Source: Brevibacillus migulae (lineage in GTDB: Bacteria; Bacillota; Bacilli; Brevibacillales; Brevibacillaceae). From it: a stretch of 64,000 nucleotides of DNA. The stretch is from positions 94,322-158,321 of the forward strand of contig NZ_SDKD01000005.1 in assembly GCF_004521915.1 (NCBI RefSeq), written 5' to 3'. Below the pieces are notes generated by a model. That model worked only from the letters and a program-made list of their open reading frames with translations, had not been told where the DNA came from and did not search any database. Position numbers and translations under genes: made by a program. Below are positions 1-12,521 of this stretch, one piece after another (positions within the stretch are counted from its first letter, which is position 1; each line of letters opens with the position of its first letter).

Positions 1-2
1 GC

Positions 3-605
3 AACCCGCGATTTTTCCACGAAAAACCGGCGCATGCGTATGAACCATACGACGTGACCATGATTGCCACTGCCCATCTTGATCAAGTGACGTACCGGTA
101 TGAAAGTCTGAAGCATTTGTTTATTCCCTTGGTGCAAAATAATCAGAACGTACACATCTGGGGCTGGGGATGGATAGAAAATCAGTTACTGATCCGCGCT
201 CATTTTGGTGTTGATGTGCCAGTGGGTTGGGTACATGGCTACCTGCCCTATCGAGATACCGTGACGGTGTATCATCAAAGCAAAATCGCCTTAGGGATTC
301 AAAATGCAAGAGACCAAGTGACCCAACGGACGTTTGAAATTTTGGGGGTTGGCGGCTTTATGCTGGCTAGCCGGACAGAAGCGCTCACCAGCCTGTTTAC
401 GGAGGGTGTTGAAATCGTCTATAGTGACAGCCCAGAAGAGACGCTGGAAAAAGTAACCTACTATTTGGCCCATCCGGAATTGCGCTATCAAATTGGTCAG
501 GCGGCACGAAGAAAAATATTGGCTCAACATACCTATCAACATCGGTTGGCAGCGATATGGCCGCAAGTCGAACCGATGATCATAGCAAAACGGGGAGGTA
601 CGTAA
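3..605 (+). CDS. CgeB-like glycosyltransferase, C-terminal part (runs off the left edge)
   Basis: The reading frame is already open at the left edge, so the true start lies outside the window; the first internal ATG at 54 is not a convincing start because codons upstream stay open without a stop. About 200 residues are visible. They resemble the C-terminal half of CgeB / glycosyl-transferase group 1 proteins: a Rossmann-like stretch (VHIWGWGW), then a region with GIQNARDQVTQRTFEILG and GGFMLASRTE, typical of the nucleotide-sugar binding half of DUF3880/CgeB proteins. B. subtilis CgeB is involved in spore surface maturation, which fits the neighbouring collagen and sugar genes. It ends 4 nt before the aminotransferase gene, with that gene's Shine-Dalgarno inside its last codons, so the two are cotranscribed. 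Confidence 0.7.
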   Translation, partial: NPRFFHEKPAHAYEPYDVTMIATAHLDQVTYRYESLKHLFIPLVQNNQNVHIWGWGWIENQLLIRAHFGVDVPVGWVHGYLPYRDTVTVYHQSKIALGIQNARDQVTQRTFEILGVGGFMLASRTEALTSLFTEGVEIVYSDSPEETLEKVTYYLAHPELRYQIGQAARRKILAQHTYQHRLAAIWPQVEPMIIAKRGGT

Positions 606-609
606 AAGA

Positions 610-1713
610 ATGATCCCTCTGGTTGACCTGGGAAGACAATTCGGATCACTGCGTCAGGAAATTCTTGACGCTATCGCTGGTGTAATCGATAGTGGCGCCT
701 ATATTTTAGGGCCCAAAGTAGCTGAACTGGAGAAAAAAATGGCCGAACGCTTGGGAGTAAGGCATGCCATTTCCGTTGCCAATGGCACGGATGCCCTGAT
801 CTTGGTGCTGCAAGCAAAAGGGATAGGATCCGGCGATGAAGTGATCACCACACCTTTTACCTTTTTTGCCTCAGCTGAATCCGTATCGAGATTAGGAGCC
901 ACTCCGGTATTTGTCGATATTGATCCAGAAAGCTACAATCTTGATCCTGAGCTGCTGGAAGCGAGCATTACCGAGAAAACGAAGGCGATCATCCCGGTGC
1001 ATATTTTCGGCCAGCCCGCTGAGATGGAGCGGATAAATGAAATCGCACGGAAATACAATTTGCTGGTGATTGAGGATGCGTGTCAAGCATTTGGCGCCAG
1101 TTATCGCGGGAAACCGGTTGGAAACCTGGCAGATGCGGCCTGCTTCTCCTTTTTCCCAACCAAAAATTTGGGCACATTGGGGGATGGCGGCATCGTAGTG
1201 ACCAATGATGATGAGATGGCAGCCACAATCCGCCTGTTGCGCCAACATGGAAGCACCAAGAAGTATTTTCATGAGGTGATCGGATATAACAGTCGTTTGG
1301 ATGAGATCCATGCGGCCATCCTGTTGACTTGTCTGCCTTATATTGATGAATGGAATGAAACAAGAAGAACACTTGCAGCGCGTTACCGCGAAAAGCTGCA
1401 GCATCTGAGAGGCTTGCAGATCCAGCCGGAAAAGCCGGATCTGTTCCATATCTACCACTTATTCAGCATAGAGCTGGATCATCGGGATGCGGTCAAAGAT
1501 GCACTGTCGAAGCAGGGTATCCAAAGTGCGGTGTATTACCCGCAGCCTCTCCATCTGCAAAAGGTGTTTACCACTCTGGGTGGAAAGCAGGGAGATTGCC
1601 CTGTAGCTGAGCGACTTTCCGAGCGGATTTTGGCCATTCCGATCAGTCCATTTTTACAGGAAGAAGAACAGGATCAAGTCATTGATGCTATCGAAAAAAG
1701 TCTGGAGGTGTAA
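610..1713 (+). CDS. DegT/DnrJ/EryC1/StrS family sugar aminotransferase
   Basis: A 367-residue, full-length PLP-dependent aminotransferase of the type that aminates keto-sugar nucleotides. Seen: the substrate/PLP pocket SVANGTDALILVL near residue 55, the VIEDACQAFGA segment (PLP-contacting Asp) and the Schiff-base lysine in FFPTKNLGTLGDGG near residue 185. Start ATG has GGAGGT 10 nt upstream, overlapping the end of the preceding gene. It is followed after 5 nt by a Gfo/Idh/MocA oxidoreductase; this dehydrogenase-aminotransferase pairing is known from 3-amino sugar routes such as WlbA/WlbC or WbpB/WbpE. Exact sugar product cannot be read from sequence. A second DegT protein lies at 12514. Confidence 0.88.
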   Translation: MIPLVDLGRQFGSLRQEILDAIAGVIDSGAYILGPKVAELEKKMAERLGVRHAISVANGTDALILVLQAKGIGSGDEVITTPFTFFASAESVSRLGATPVFVDIDPESYNLDPELLEASITEKTKAIIPVHIFGQPAEMERINEIARKYNLLVIEDACQAFGASYRGKPVGNLADAACFSFFPTKNLGTLGDGGIVVTNDDEMAATIRLLRQHGSTKKYFHEVIGYNSRLDEIHAAILLTCLPYIDEWNETRRTLAARYREKLQHLRGLQIQPEKPDLFHIYHLFSIELDHRDAVKDALSKQGIQSAVYYPQPLHLQKVFTTLGGKQGDCPVAERLSERILAIPISPFLQEEEQDQVIDAIEKSLEV

Positions 1714-1718
1714 GTCAC

Positions 1719-2804
1719 GTGCGCTTCGGATTAATTGGCTGCGGTCGCATAGCCCAAAAGCATCTGTCGTCGCTTGCTGCGGTTGCAGACGCTGAACTGG
1801 TTGCATTAAGCGATGTTGTGCCGGAAAGCATGGATCGGGCGGAGCAGCACTTTCTCGCTCTAACGGGCAGATCCTTCGCCATGAAAAAATACGCGGATTA
1901 TGGTTTGCTGCTGGCGGATCCCGAGGTTGAGGTGGCGATTATCGCTGCCTCCTCGGGACTCCATGCGACCATTGCCAAAGCGGCGCTTTATGCAGGAAAG
2001 CATATCGTCCTGGAAAAGCCGATGACCTTATCGTTGAAGGAAGCGGATGATATCATCAGCTTGGCTGCAGCGAGGAAGCGTACCGTACTGGTCTGCCATC
2101 AGCTACGATATCGTCCGATCATGCAAACGATCAAAAAATATGTGGAAAATCAAGCGCTGGGGCAAATCCACCTTGGTGTGGTATCCATGAGAATTCATCG
2201 TCCCGCTGAATACTACCAAGCAGCACCATGGCGAGGAAGCTGGCGGGAAGACGGTGGCATGCTGCTGAACCAAGGCATTCATATGGTTGATTTGCTCCAA
2301 TGGTTTCTTGGCAATGTTACGACGGTCTATGGGGATATTCGAAAGGGCCCCATCGAAAAGGAAACAGAGGACGTGGCGCTCGGCTTGCTGACATTTTCTT
2401 CAGGTGCGAAGGGAATGATCGAGGCCAATACCGTTACCTATCCCTCCAATCTGGAATATTCGCTTTCGTTGTTTGGGGAGCATGGTACCGTCTCGATTGG
2501 CGGTCCGCAGATGGATCAGATTTACCGATGGGCGTACAAGGAACAGACAGAAAGCGAAGAACACATTGCCGCGTTGGCTCAACAAAAAAATGAGCATGTA
2601 ACCATGTATCAAGATCTGATTGATTCAATCCAACAAGAGTCGAAGGAAGTACTGATCCACGGGAGGGAAGGACGCAAAGCACTGGAAACCATTTTTGCCC
2701 TGTATCAGTCAGCGGTAACCGGTCGTCCGGTCGTTCTTCCGCTGCCTCATTTTGAAACGGCCCAGCTTAGCGACATCATGAAAACGACAGGGTGGTTGAC
2801 ATGA
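1719..2804 (+). CDS. Gfo/Idh/MocA family NAD(P)-dependent oxidoreductase
   Basis: 361 residues, GTG start with GGAGGTG 8 nt upstream. The N-terminal Rossmann fold is clear (FGLIGCGRIAQKHL) and the family's conserved EKP motif is present in IVLEKPMTLS near residue 95, followed by the C-terminal alpha/beta domain. Enzymes of this family oxidise C3 of sugar nucleotides (WlbA/WbpB) among many other substrates. Tight spacing to the upstream aminotransferase and a 4-nt ATGA overlap with the next epimerase place it in one sugar-nucleotide operon. Substrate assignment is inference from neighbours. Confidence 0.88.
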   Translation: MRFGLIGCGRIAQKHLSSLAAVADAELVALSDVVPESMDRAEQHFLALTGRSFAMKKYADYGLLLADPEVEVAIIAASSGLHATIAKAALYAGKHIVLEKPMTLSLKEADDIISLAAARKRTVLVCHQLRYRPIMQTIKKYVENQALGQIHLGVVSMRIHRPAEYYQAAPWRGSWREDGGMLLNQGIHMVDLLQWFLGNVTTVYGDIRKGPIEKETEDVALGLLTFSSGAKGMIEANTVTYPSNLEYSLSLFGEHGTVSIGGPQMDQIYRWAYKEQTESEEHIAALAQQKNEHVTMYQDLIDSIQQESKEVLIHGREGRKALETIFALYQSAVTGRPVVLPLPHFETAQLSDIMKTTGWLT

Positions 2805-3751
2805 ATTTTGGCAATGTCCTCGTTACCGGTGGTGCCGGCTTTGTCGGATCCCAGCTAGTGCAGAAACTACTGCCCGTTTCCAACCGGATCACCATTATCG
2901 ATGATCTGTCGACTGGGAATCGCCATGCAATACCAGAGAGTGAAAAAATCGTCTTTTATCACGATACCGTTACCAATGAACAATTATTGCAACAAGTCCT
3001 TCCAGACATTGACTATGTGTTCCACCTTTCCTGCCGCAATCTGGTGTTGTCCGCGGACAATCTGGAGGCCGACTTTCAGACCAATTTATACGCCGGATTT
3101 TTCCTGCTGCAGCAAGTGCAAAAACATTGCCCTTCCTTGAAGAAGATGGTGTATACCTCGACTGCTTCCGTTTATGGAAATGCCCCGATCATCCCCACCC
3201 CCGAATCCTATTATCAGATCACCATGCCATACTCGGCCAGCAAGTTTGCCGTTGAACATTATTGCCAGGTATACATCCATATGTACCAATTGCCGGTTAC
3301 CATTCTCCGGCTGTCTAATTTGTATGGCCCCGGGCAGCTTGTCTCGAACCCTTACTGTGGTGTTGTGGCGAAATTTTTTGACGCTGCACAAAAGGGGCAG
3401 CCTTTGACAATCTATGGCTCGGGTCATCAGACACGGGATTTTACGTATATCAGCGACGGTGTCGAAGCGATTATGCTGGCGGGAAGCAGGACGGATACTG
3501 TCGGTAAGGTGTATAACGTTGGGACAGGAATAGAAACCAGCATTAGTGATCTGGCCAAGCTTGTCCTGCAGGTCGTACAGAAAGCGGATCATCCGATTCA
3601 GTACGAACCGGATCGAACAGTGGATCGGGTCTATCGGCGGGCACTGGATTCGCGATTATTACAAAATGACCTTGGTTGGCAGCCGCGCCATACGCTGGAA
3701 GAAGGACTAACGAATACCTTTTTGTGGTTGAAAAGGGGAGAAAGGCAATGA
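2801..3751 (+). CDS. NAD-dependent epimerase/dehydratase (extended SDR)
   Basis: 316 residues. I chose the ATG at 2801, which overlaps the upstream stop as ATGA; a GTG three codons earlier is possible. Seen: NAD-binding VTGGAGFVGSQL at the N-terminus, DDLSTGN after beta-2, active-site STASVYG and YSASK (Tyr-x3-Lys), and the DFTYISDG segment typical of UDP-glucose/GlcNAc 4-epimerases. It converts one sugar nucleotide to another in the cytoplasm. The stop overlaps the next start as ATGA, so it is translationally coupled to the glycosyltransferase at 3748. Confidence 0.88.
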   Translation: MNFGNVLVTGGAGFVGSQLVQKLLPVSNRITIIDDLSTGNRHAIPESEKIVFYHDTVTNEQLLQQVLPDIDYVFHLSCRNLVLSADNLEADFQTNLYAGFFLLQQVQKHCPSLKKMVYTSTASVYGNAPIIPTPESYYQITMPYSASKFAVEHYCQVYIHMYQLPVTILRLSNLYGPGQLVSNPYCGVVAKFFDAAQKGQPLTIYGSGHQTRDFTYISDGVEAIMLAGSRTDTVGKVYNVGTGIETSISDLAKLVLQVVQKADHPIQYEPDRTVDRVYRRALDSRLLQNDLGWQPRHTLEEGLTNTFLWLKRGERQ

Positions 3752-4737
3752 GGATTCTGCATGGAGTAATCGAAATTGCTGGTCAGATGGGTACGCTGAG
3801 CGGCGCCCTAAAACGAAGAGGCCATATCTCTGTAGGTTACAACACTTTTCATACGTACTTGGGTTACAAGGAGCATTTGATTAATACTACCGGTTGGGAA
3901 ATCGAGAGAGTAAGCCATCACCTGATCAATTTTTTCGATATCTTCCACTTCCACTATGCCAGCTCACTCATGACCAATTATGCTGACCTTCCTCTTATCA
4001 AGTCAAAAGGGAAAAAGATGATCATGCATCATTGGGGAAATGATGTTCGTTTTCATGACCAGGCACGAGTGAACAATCCCTTTGTGTATACGGGGGATTC
4101 TCTTCCGAATGAGGTCATGCATCAGAAATTGGCCAGTATTTCCCCTTTTATTCGGGAAGCGATCGTTCAGGACCATGAAGTGTTACCGTATGTAGCTCCG
4201 TATTATGACAAAGTCCATGTACTGCCCATTGCGATTGAATTGGCTCCGTTTGTTCCGCAGTATCCATCTGTATACAAGACGCAGCCGTTGATCCTGCATG
4301 CGCCGACCAACCCTGCATTTAAAGGGACGGAGCATGTGGAAAGGGCTCTGATGCAGTTAAAAAACGAATTCGATTTTCAGTATCGTCGGATTGAAAATAT
4401 GAATCATGCACAGGCGAGGCAGCTTTATCAGGAAGCAGATATCATCATCGACCAAATCCTTTGCGGGTCGTATGGTCTATTAAGCGTAGAAAGCATGGCT
4501 CTGGGAAAACCGGTTGTCGCTTATATTCGGGAAGATTTGGTTTCTCGATTCCCCCCTGAGCTGCCGATCGTCAATGCGAATCCGAATACCATTTATGAGC
4601 AAGTAAAGAGGCTCCTGCTGCAGCCTCATTTACGGTACCAGTTGGGCATACAGGGGCGCCAATATGTAGAAAAGTATCATGACAGTAACGTTGTCGCAGG
4701 GAAGCTGATCGAAATCTACCAAAATTTACAGCCATAA
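3748..4737 (+). CDS. Group 1 (GT4-like) glycosyltransferase
   Basis: 329 residues beginning MRILHGVIEIAGQ; the ATG at 3748 overlaps the upstream stop and a 24-codon upstream extension of the frame is rejected. Seen: MHHWGNDVRFHD near residue 90, LHAPTNPAFKGTEH near residue 190 and the nucleotide-sugar site GSYGLLSVESMALGKPVV near residue 250 (E-x7-E-like region). No signal peptide. The C-terminal 230 residues are clearly paralogous to the protein at 8926 (shared HHWG-DVR, HAPT-P--KGTEH, IDQ-C-GS-GL--ESMALGKPV, YVE-YHD). The two paralogues flank the collagen gene, suggesting both act on it. Confidence 0.85.
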   Translation: MRILHGVIEIAGQMGTLSGALKRRGHISVGYNTFHTYLGYKEHLINTTGWEIERVSHHLINFFDIFHFHYASSLMTNYADLPLIKSKGKKMIMHHWGNDVRFHDQARVNNPFVYTGDSLPNEVMHQKLASISPFIREAIVQDHEVLPYVAPYYDKVHVLPIAIELAPFVPQYPSVYKTQPLILHAPTNPAFKGTEHVERALMQLKNEFDFQYRRIENMNHAQARQLYQEADIIIDQILCGSYGLLSVESMALGKPVVAYIREDLVSRFPPELPIVNANPNTIYEQVKRLLLQPHLRYQLGIQGRQYVEKYHDSNVVAGKLIEIYQNLQP

Positions 4738-4750
4738 AGGAGGGGTGAGC

Positions 4751-5170
4751 GTGGTCTCTTTGGAAAAAAACATGTACTTTATCCCGAATCGGTGCGTTGT
4801 AAGGGGCAATGAGATGTTTGCTTCATTCAACATAGGTCCGATTCCCGCAGACAAGACAGTCTTAAGTATGGATTTGCATATACCGGTACCCATTTTCGGC
4901 ATTTCCATTCCGGTCCTTGTTCAGGAGCTTGCCGGTGGGTGGGACGAAGCGCTAATGGCGACTGGATTTGTGCCTGCACGGGGACCGGTGATTGCTACTG
5001 TCTATACAACACCGATGCTCAATGAATGCAGTACTTCTCTATTAGCCTACGAATATAGGTGGCGTTTTTCCAGCCTGGATAATCATGGACTGGTTGTACA
5101 GATGCTTGATCCCTATGGATTGATCTTTCCCTACGATCAACCGCCTTACCTCATTGTGACAACTGATTAA
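4751..5170 (+). CDS. Hypothetical protein, possible surface-cluster component
   Basis: 139 residues, no family recognised. The GTG at 4751 is chosen because AAAGGAGG at 4736-4743 gives 7-nt spacing; the GTG at 4745 would leave only 1 nt. No signal peptide, transmembrane segment or repeat. The protein is beta-rich in appearance (alternating hydrophobic strands, e.g. PVPIFGISIPVLVQEL and GPVIATVYTT) and ends in YLIVTTD. It lies 13 nt after the glycosyltransferase, directly upstream of a terminator and of the collagen gene, so it is the last gene of the first sugar operon. It might be a small structural surface or spore protein, but that is only context. Confidence 0.6.
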   Translation: MVSLEKNMYFIPNRCVVRGNEMFASFNIGPIPADKTVLSMDLHIPVPIFGISIPVLVQELAGGWDEALMATGFVPARGPVIATVYTTPMLNECSTSLLAYEYRWRFSSLDNHGLVVQMLDPYGLIFPYDQPPYLIVTTD

Positions 5171-5179
5171 TTCCAAAAG

Positions 5180-5206
5180 GCTTCTACTGTGTGTAGAAGC
5201 TTTTTT
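5180..5206 (+). terminator. Rho-independent terminator after the first sugar operon
   Basis: Perfect 8-bp stem GCTTCTAC / GTAGAAGC with a 5-nt loop followed by six T. It closes the operon ending at 5170 and separates it from the collagen gene, which must therefore have its own promoter in 5207-5400. Confidence 0.85.
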
Positions 5207-5316
5207 CATGGGAACCAAAATCATGGTCTGCAAAGGCGATCGGTACGTATCAAGAAAGACTTGCCATTTTGTGTTTTCATCCAAGGACAGGTGTCCGAGC
5301 AATTCACTGCGATGAA

Positions 5317-5325
5317 CATATTATA
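5317..5325 (+). promoter_or_regulatory. Possible SigmaK-type -10 element upstream of the collagen gene
   Basis: CATATTATA matches the SigmaK -10 pattern CATA-N3-TA, 84 nt before the collagen start. I do not find a convincing AC-type -35 at 16 nt spacing, so this is a weak call. The same pattern occurs upstream of 8926 and 15812. Confidence 0.3.
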
Positions 5326-5388
5326 AGATTGGGTTTCATGAAGCTGACTGAGATTCAAGGGGCTAATGAAACTTAGATGTCAAAGTAA

Positions 5389-8697
<3,309 letters not shown>

Positions 8698-8729
8698 GGT
8701 CGAGCCGTTATCAGATCGTTTACAAAATT

Positions 8730-8754
8730 GGATGCCTTCTGAAAGAAGGCATCC
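8730..8754 (+). terminator. Perfect hairpin after the collagen gene
   Basis: 10-bp perfect stem GGATGCCTTC / GAAGGCATCC with a 5-nt loop, 33 nt after the collagen stop. No T-run follows, so it may be an mRNA 3' stabiliser rather than an efficient terminator. Confidence 0.5.
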
Positions 8755-8842
8755 ATTGATACATAAAAAGCTTGACCGGTGGAAAATGTCTGTTTTCTCT
8801 CTTCCACCCATGATATACGTCGTGGCAATTGCTGGTGGACGA

Positions 8843-8851
8843 CATAAAGTA
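8843..8851 (+). promoter_or_regulatory. Possible SigmaK-type -10 element upstream of the second glycosyltransferase
   Basis: CATAAAGTA matches CATA-N3-TA, 83 nt before the start at 8926, almost the same distance as the matching element before the collagen gene. No good -35 was found. Confidence 0.3.
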
Positions 8852-8925
8852 CAGTAGTTTGGTCAAATGGCGCAAGGGAAGTCGGTGTAGCACAGTCCAC
8901 GATATTTGTGAAAGGAGGAATGGGG

Positions 8926-10341
8926 ATGTCCGGACTTGACAATGGATCCGAACAAAGCTGGGCGAAAGAATTTTGGCAATTGATTCAGGCAAAACAAGAA
9001 GTAGAGGCTGCAGCGCTCCTAAACAAGTTAGGGCCAGCTGGTTTTACAATTCCTTCCTATTACATTGGCCGCGCCGCACTCTCTATATGCGACCGTAATC
9101 CAAATAACGCCTGGCTTTGGTTATGGCGCGGACTGGAGTCTTTCCCGCAGCATCCAGCCTTGGTTACCTGCATGAAGCTTTTGCAGCTCATGGGAGGGCA
9201 TGAAACGGAAAGGTATACTGAATCTCTGAGCCTAGAGAATGAGGAGAATACGATTACGATCCGCAACTGGAAATCCGTACTTCAACATCTTCCCGGAGAG
9301 CAGAATATGCAAAAACCAAACGTCCGTGTTCTGCAAGGAACGATGGAAATCGCCAACCAGATGCATACGTTGGCAAAAGGTCTCGAGCTGGCGGGAGCCT
9401 ACGCAAAAACGCTCAGTTATTATGATTTCTATTTGCGATACCCTGTAGATTATCATTGGGTCCTAAAAGAAGAGCCGGGCAGCCAGACGATTCATGAAAA
9501 GTTGCGACATTTAGCAACGGTCTTCCAGCATCAATATGATGTGTTTCATTTTCACTTTGGCACCAGCTTGACGCAGGATCAAACCGACTTGCCTTTGCTG
9601 AAAGAAGCAGGCAAGGTGATGGTCATGCATCATTGGGGAAGTGATGTGCGCCGACTCTCTGTATTGAAACAGACCAATCCGTATGCGGTGGCAAAGTCCA
9701 GCAACGAAGGAAGTATCCATCAGCGATTAAAACGCTTGTCTGCACATATTCGGCACTGCTTCGTTGCTGACAAAGAACTGTATTTGTATGTAAAAGACTA
9801 CTATGAACACGTATACTTCATTCCACAAATGATCGATCTGACACTCTATCCTCTTATTCCACAGCCCGCAAAGAAAGCCAAGCCGCTCATCGTACATGCG
9901 CCGACCTCACCGTACGTAAAAGGAACGGAGCATATTCTGAAAGCCGTCCAATCCCTGCAAGGCACATATGACTTTGATTTCAAACTGATCCAAAGGATGT
10001 CCCATGAAGAGGCAAAAATGTGGTATTCACAGGCAGATCTTATCATCGATCAGCTCTGTCTGGGGAGTCATGGCCTTTTTGCCATTGAGAGTATGGCACT
10101 TGGCAAGCCGGTGATTTGTTGGATCAGCGACTATATGAAGGAGCATTATCCGGCAGAGCTGCCGTTGATTGCGGCAAATCCGGATACGATCCAGTCGACA
10201 TTGGCACATTTGCTGCAAAACCAGGAGCTGCTGCCTGAGATCGGGAAGCAGGGGAGGATGTATGTAGAGAGGTATCACGATATGAAGACGAATAGCCAGA
10301 CGGTGTTGGACATCTACCAACAAATCATGGCCAACCAATAA
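8926..10341 (+). CDS. Glycosyltransferase, paralogue of the 3748 gene with an N-terminal extension
   Basis: 471 residues. ATG at 8926 is preceded by AAGGAGG with 7-nt spacing; an in-frame GTG at 8908 precedes the Shine-Dalgarno and is rejected. Residues 1-125 are a helical extension (SWAKEFWQLIQAKQEVEAAALLNK; a tetratricopeptide-like pair is possible) absent from the 3748 paralogue. Residues 130-471 carry the glycosyltransferase region: VMVMHHWGSDVRRL, VHAPTSPYVKGTEH and GSHGLFAIESMALGKPV. Likely cytoplasmic. It lies just downstream of the collagen gene, so it is a candidate enzyme for glycosylating the GAT stalk; the extension could bind the acceptor. That role is inference. Confidence 0.82.
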   Translation: MSGLDNGSEQSWAKEFWQLIQAKQEVEAAALLNKLGPAGFTIPSYYIGRAALSICDRNPNNAWLWLWRGLESFPQHPALVTCMKLLQLMGGHETERYTESLSLENEENTITIRNWKSVLQHLPGEQNMQKPNVRVLQGTMEIANQMHTLAKGLELAGAYAKTLSYYDFYLRYPVDYHWVLKEEPGSQTIHEKLRHLATVFQHQYDVFHFHFGTSLTQDQTDLPLLKEAGKVMVMHHWGSDVRRLSVLKQTNPYAVAKSSNEGSIHQRLKRLSAHIRHCFVADKELYLYVKDYYEHVYFIPQMIDLTLYPLIPQPAKKAKPLIVHAPTSPYVKGTEHILKAVQSLQGTYDFDFKLIQRMSHEEAKMWYSQADLIIDQLCLGSHGLFAIESMALGKPVICWISDYMKEHYPAELPLIAANPDTIQSTLAHLLQNQELLPEIGKQGRMYVERYHDMKTNSQTVLDIYQQIMANQ

Positions 10342-10386
10342 GGTATCTCGATATATCGGAACGAAGATAGGGAAAGGATGGATAAC

Positions 10387-11454
10387 ATGATTTCGATCAG
10401 TCTTTGCATGATCGTGAAAAATGAAGAAGAGGTCCTGGCAAGATGCCTGGATACGATTAAAGACATTGTAGATGAAATCAATATTGTGGATACGGGTTCC
10501 ACCGACAAAACCGTAGAAATTGCGAAGCAGTATACCGATCGTGTCTTCTTCTTTCCGTGGACGGGTGATTTTGCGGCCGCGCGAAACAAATCGTTCGAGT
10601 TTGCAACGAAAGAGTACATTTTGTACCTGGACGCGGACGATGTCATTTTGGAGGCGGACAGAGTGAAATTACAGAATCTGAAGGAAACTCTTGATCCGTC
10701 TGTAGATTCGGTGTCGATGTACTATGATGCAGGCACCGATGAATTCGGAAATGTAACCCTCCGTTACAGACGCAATCGCTTGGTAAAACGCTCCCGGAAC
10801 TACAAATGGAAGGGGGAAGCGCACGTTTATCTGGAGGTGTACGGCAACATTATCAATTCCGATATCTCAATCACTCATAAAAAGATTCGTCACTCTGTCG
10901 GCCGCAATCTCAATATCTACCAACAGAAGCTGGAACGTGGGGACGTATTTGGGCCGAGGGATTACTTCTACTATGGCAATGAGCTGAGAGAAAACGGACA
11001 TTATGAAAAAGCGATTGAAAGCTATCAAAAGAACATCTCCATGCAAGAGGGCTGGGTGGACGATAAAATTCATGCATGTTTGTTCATGGGGGATTGCTAC
11101 CGGTTTTTGGGCGACTCCGCGAACGAATTGAGTGCCGTGTTGAAATCTTTTGAATTTGGAAAGCCGAGAGTCGAGGCCCTTTGTCGGATCGGGTATCATT
11201 TTCATCGGAAAAGAGACTGGAAAACGGCGGCTTACTGGTACGAAATAGCCACCCAATACCCCGAGGATCCGGAGCAATGGAGCTTTAGTTATCCTGCTTA
11301 CCGCACTTGGTACCCTCACCTGCAGCTATGTGTATGCTATTACAATTTGAATGATTTTGAAAAGGCGTATTATCACAACGAAGAGGCGCGCAAATACCGC
11401 CCCGAGGACGAGCGAATCCTGCACAATAAAAGGCTTCTCGAACCTAAAATCTAA
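10387..11454 (+). CDS. Family 2 glycosyltransferase with C-terminal TPR-like region
   Basis: 355 residues. ATG at 10387 is preferred: AAAGGA at 10373-10378 gives 8-nt spacing and the protein then starts MISISLCMIVKNEE, as is usual in this family; ATG 10378 is the alternative. Seen: nucleotide-binding IVDTGSTDKTVEIA, the GDFAAARNKSFEFA segment and the YLDADDVI (DxD) metal site within residues 1-95. After residue 180 there are TPR-like helices (YFYYGNELRENGHYEKAIESYQKNI). GT2-TPR proteins of this kind (SunS-like) often modify peptide side chains, which would fit O-glycosylation of the collagen stalk. Confidence 0.85.
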   Translation: MISISLCMIVKNEEEVLARCLDTIKDIVDEINIVDTGSTDKTVEIAKQYTDRVFFFPWTGDFAAARNKSFEFATKEYILYLDADDVILEADRVKLQNLKETLDPSVDSVSMYYDAGTDEFGNVTLRYRRNRLVKRSRNYKWKGEAHVYLEVYGNIINSDISITHKKIRHSVGRNLNIYQQKLERGDVFGPRDYFYYGNELRENGHYEKAIESYQKNISMQEGWVDDKIHACLFMGDCYRFLGDSANELSAVLKSFEFGKPRVEALCRIGYHFHRKRDWKTAAYWYEIATQYPEDPEQWSFSYPAYRTWYPHLQLCVCYYNLNDFEKAYYHNEEARKYRPEDERILHNKRLLEPKI

Positions 11455-11549
11455 GGAAGCTCTACTGTTGAAACGACATAGCTGATCGTACGGACCCTTG
11501 ATCAAACCAAGAAAGGCGATGAAATAAGCTACGCATTTGAGGTGAATCC

Positions 11550-12521
11550 ATGAATCCCTTAGAGCTGGAAGATCAACACATTTTTATAACAGGGGGAGCA
11601 GGCTTTATCGGGTCTGCACTGATCGGTAGACTGATCGAGCGCAACAAAGTGACCGTTTACGATAATTTTTCCCGAAATTCTCTTAAAGAAAAGGTATATG
11701 GAAATCATCCCAATCTGACTTTGATCCAGGGGGACGTGCTTGATTATGAACTGCTGCGTGCATCCATAAAAGGAGCGAATTTTGTCATCCATGCGGCTGG
11801 TATTGCCGGCATTGATACCGTCATCAAGCAGCCCGTAACGACAATGAAGGTCAATATCGTAGGTTCTGTAAACGTACTAGAAGCCGCGCGAAGCCTTGAC
11901 CAATGCAAGAGGGTCGTCTTGTTTAGCACGAGTGAAGTATTTGGACAGCACGCTTTTCGCTCGGAAGAAACCAGCCCGACGGTGATGGGCGCGGTTGGTG
12001 AAGCCAGATGGACGTACGCTGTGAGTAAATTGGCTGAGGAGCACCTGGCTTATGCCTATTTTAAAGATTATGGGTTACCGACTGTTACCGTTCGCCCATT
12101 TAATATATACGGACCTGGACAGGTGGGGGAAGGTGCGGTTCGCACTTTTATCCTTCGCGCACTAAAAAATGAGGATATTTACATTCATGGTGATGGGACG
12201 CAAATCCGTGCCTGGTGCTACGTCGATGATATGGTAGATGGCGTGCTCCACTGCATGGGGGTTCCGGAAGCAGTTGGAGAATCATTTAATATCGGAAATG
12301 AACGAGCGGTCCTAACCATCTATGGCCTGGCCAACACCATTATTCGTGTACTGGATTCCAAAGCAAACATTATCTTTACCCCCCGTACTTCTGCAGACAT
12401 TGAGCTCAGAATCCCACAGGTCAATAAAGCGAAAACATTGCTTGGCTTTGAAGCACAAGTGGATTTGGAGGAAGGAATTAAACGGACAGCACAATATTAC
12501 AAGGAGTTTTGCCATGATTAG
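11550..12521 (+). CDS. NAD-dependent epimerase/dehydratase (sugar nucleotide)
   Basis: 323 residues, ATG with GAGGTGA just upstream. Seen: [13 protein letters not shown] dinucleotide site, DNFSRNS, active-site FSTSEVFG and YAVSK, and [15 protein letters not shown]. The [18 protein letters not shown] segment is typical of UDP-/dTDP-hexose epimerases and dehydratases. Only about 30% similar by eye to the epimerase at 2801, so it is a distinct enzyme. The stop overlaps the next aminotransferase by 8 nt, and the two acyltransferases follow, giving a compact amino-sugar operon. Confidence 0.87.
   Translation: MNPLELEDQHIFITGGAGFIGSALIGRLIERNKVTVYDNFSRNSLKEKVYGNHPNLTLIQGDVLDYELLRASIKGANFVIHAAGIAGIDTVIKQPVTTMKVNIVGSVNVLEAARSLDQCKRVVLFSTSEVFGQHAFRSEETSPTVMGAVGEARWTYAVSKLAEEHLAYAYFKDYGLPTVTVRPFNIYGPGQVGEGAVRTFILRALKNEDIYIHGDGTQIRAWCYVDDMVDGVLHCMGVPEAVGESFNIGNERAVLTIYGLANTIIRVLDSKANIIFTPRTSADIELRIPQVNKAKTLLGFEAQVDLEEGIKRTAQYYKEFCHD

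Noticed and set aside
3676..3747. Upstream extension of the glycosyltransferase at 3748.
   Set aside because: It lies inside the epimerase gene, and the ATG at 3748 in an ATGA overlap gives the N-terminus seen in the family.
12322..12513. 64-codon upstream extension of the second aminotransferase.
   Set aside because: It overlaps the epimerase coding sequence; ATG 12514 has a good Shine-Dalgarno and the normal family N-terminus.
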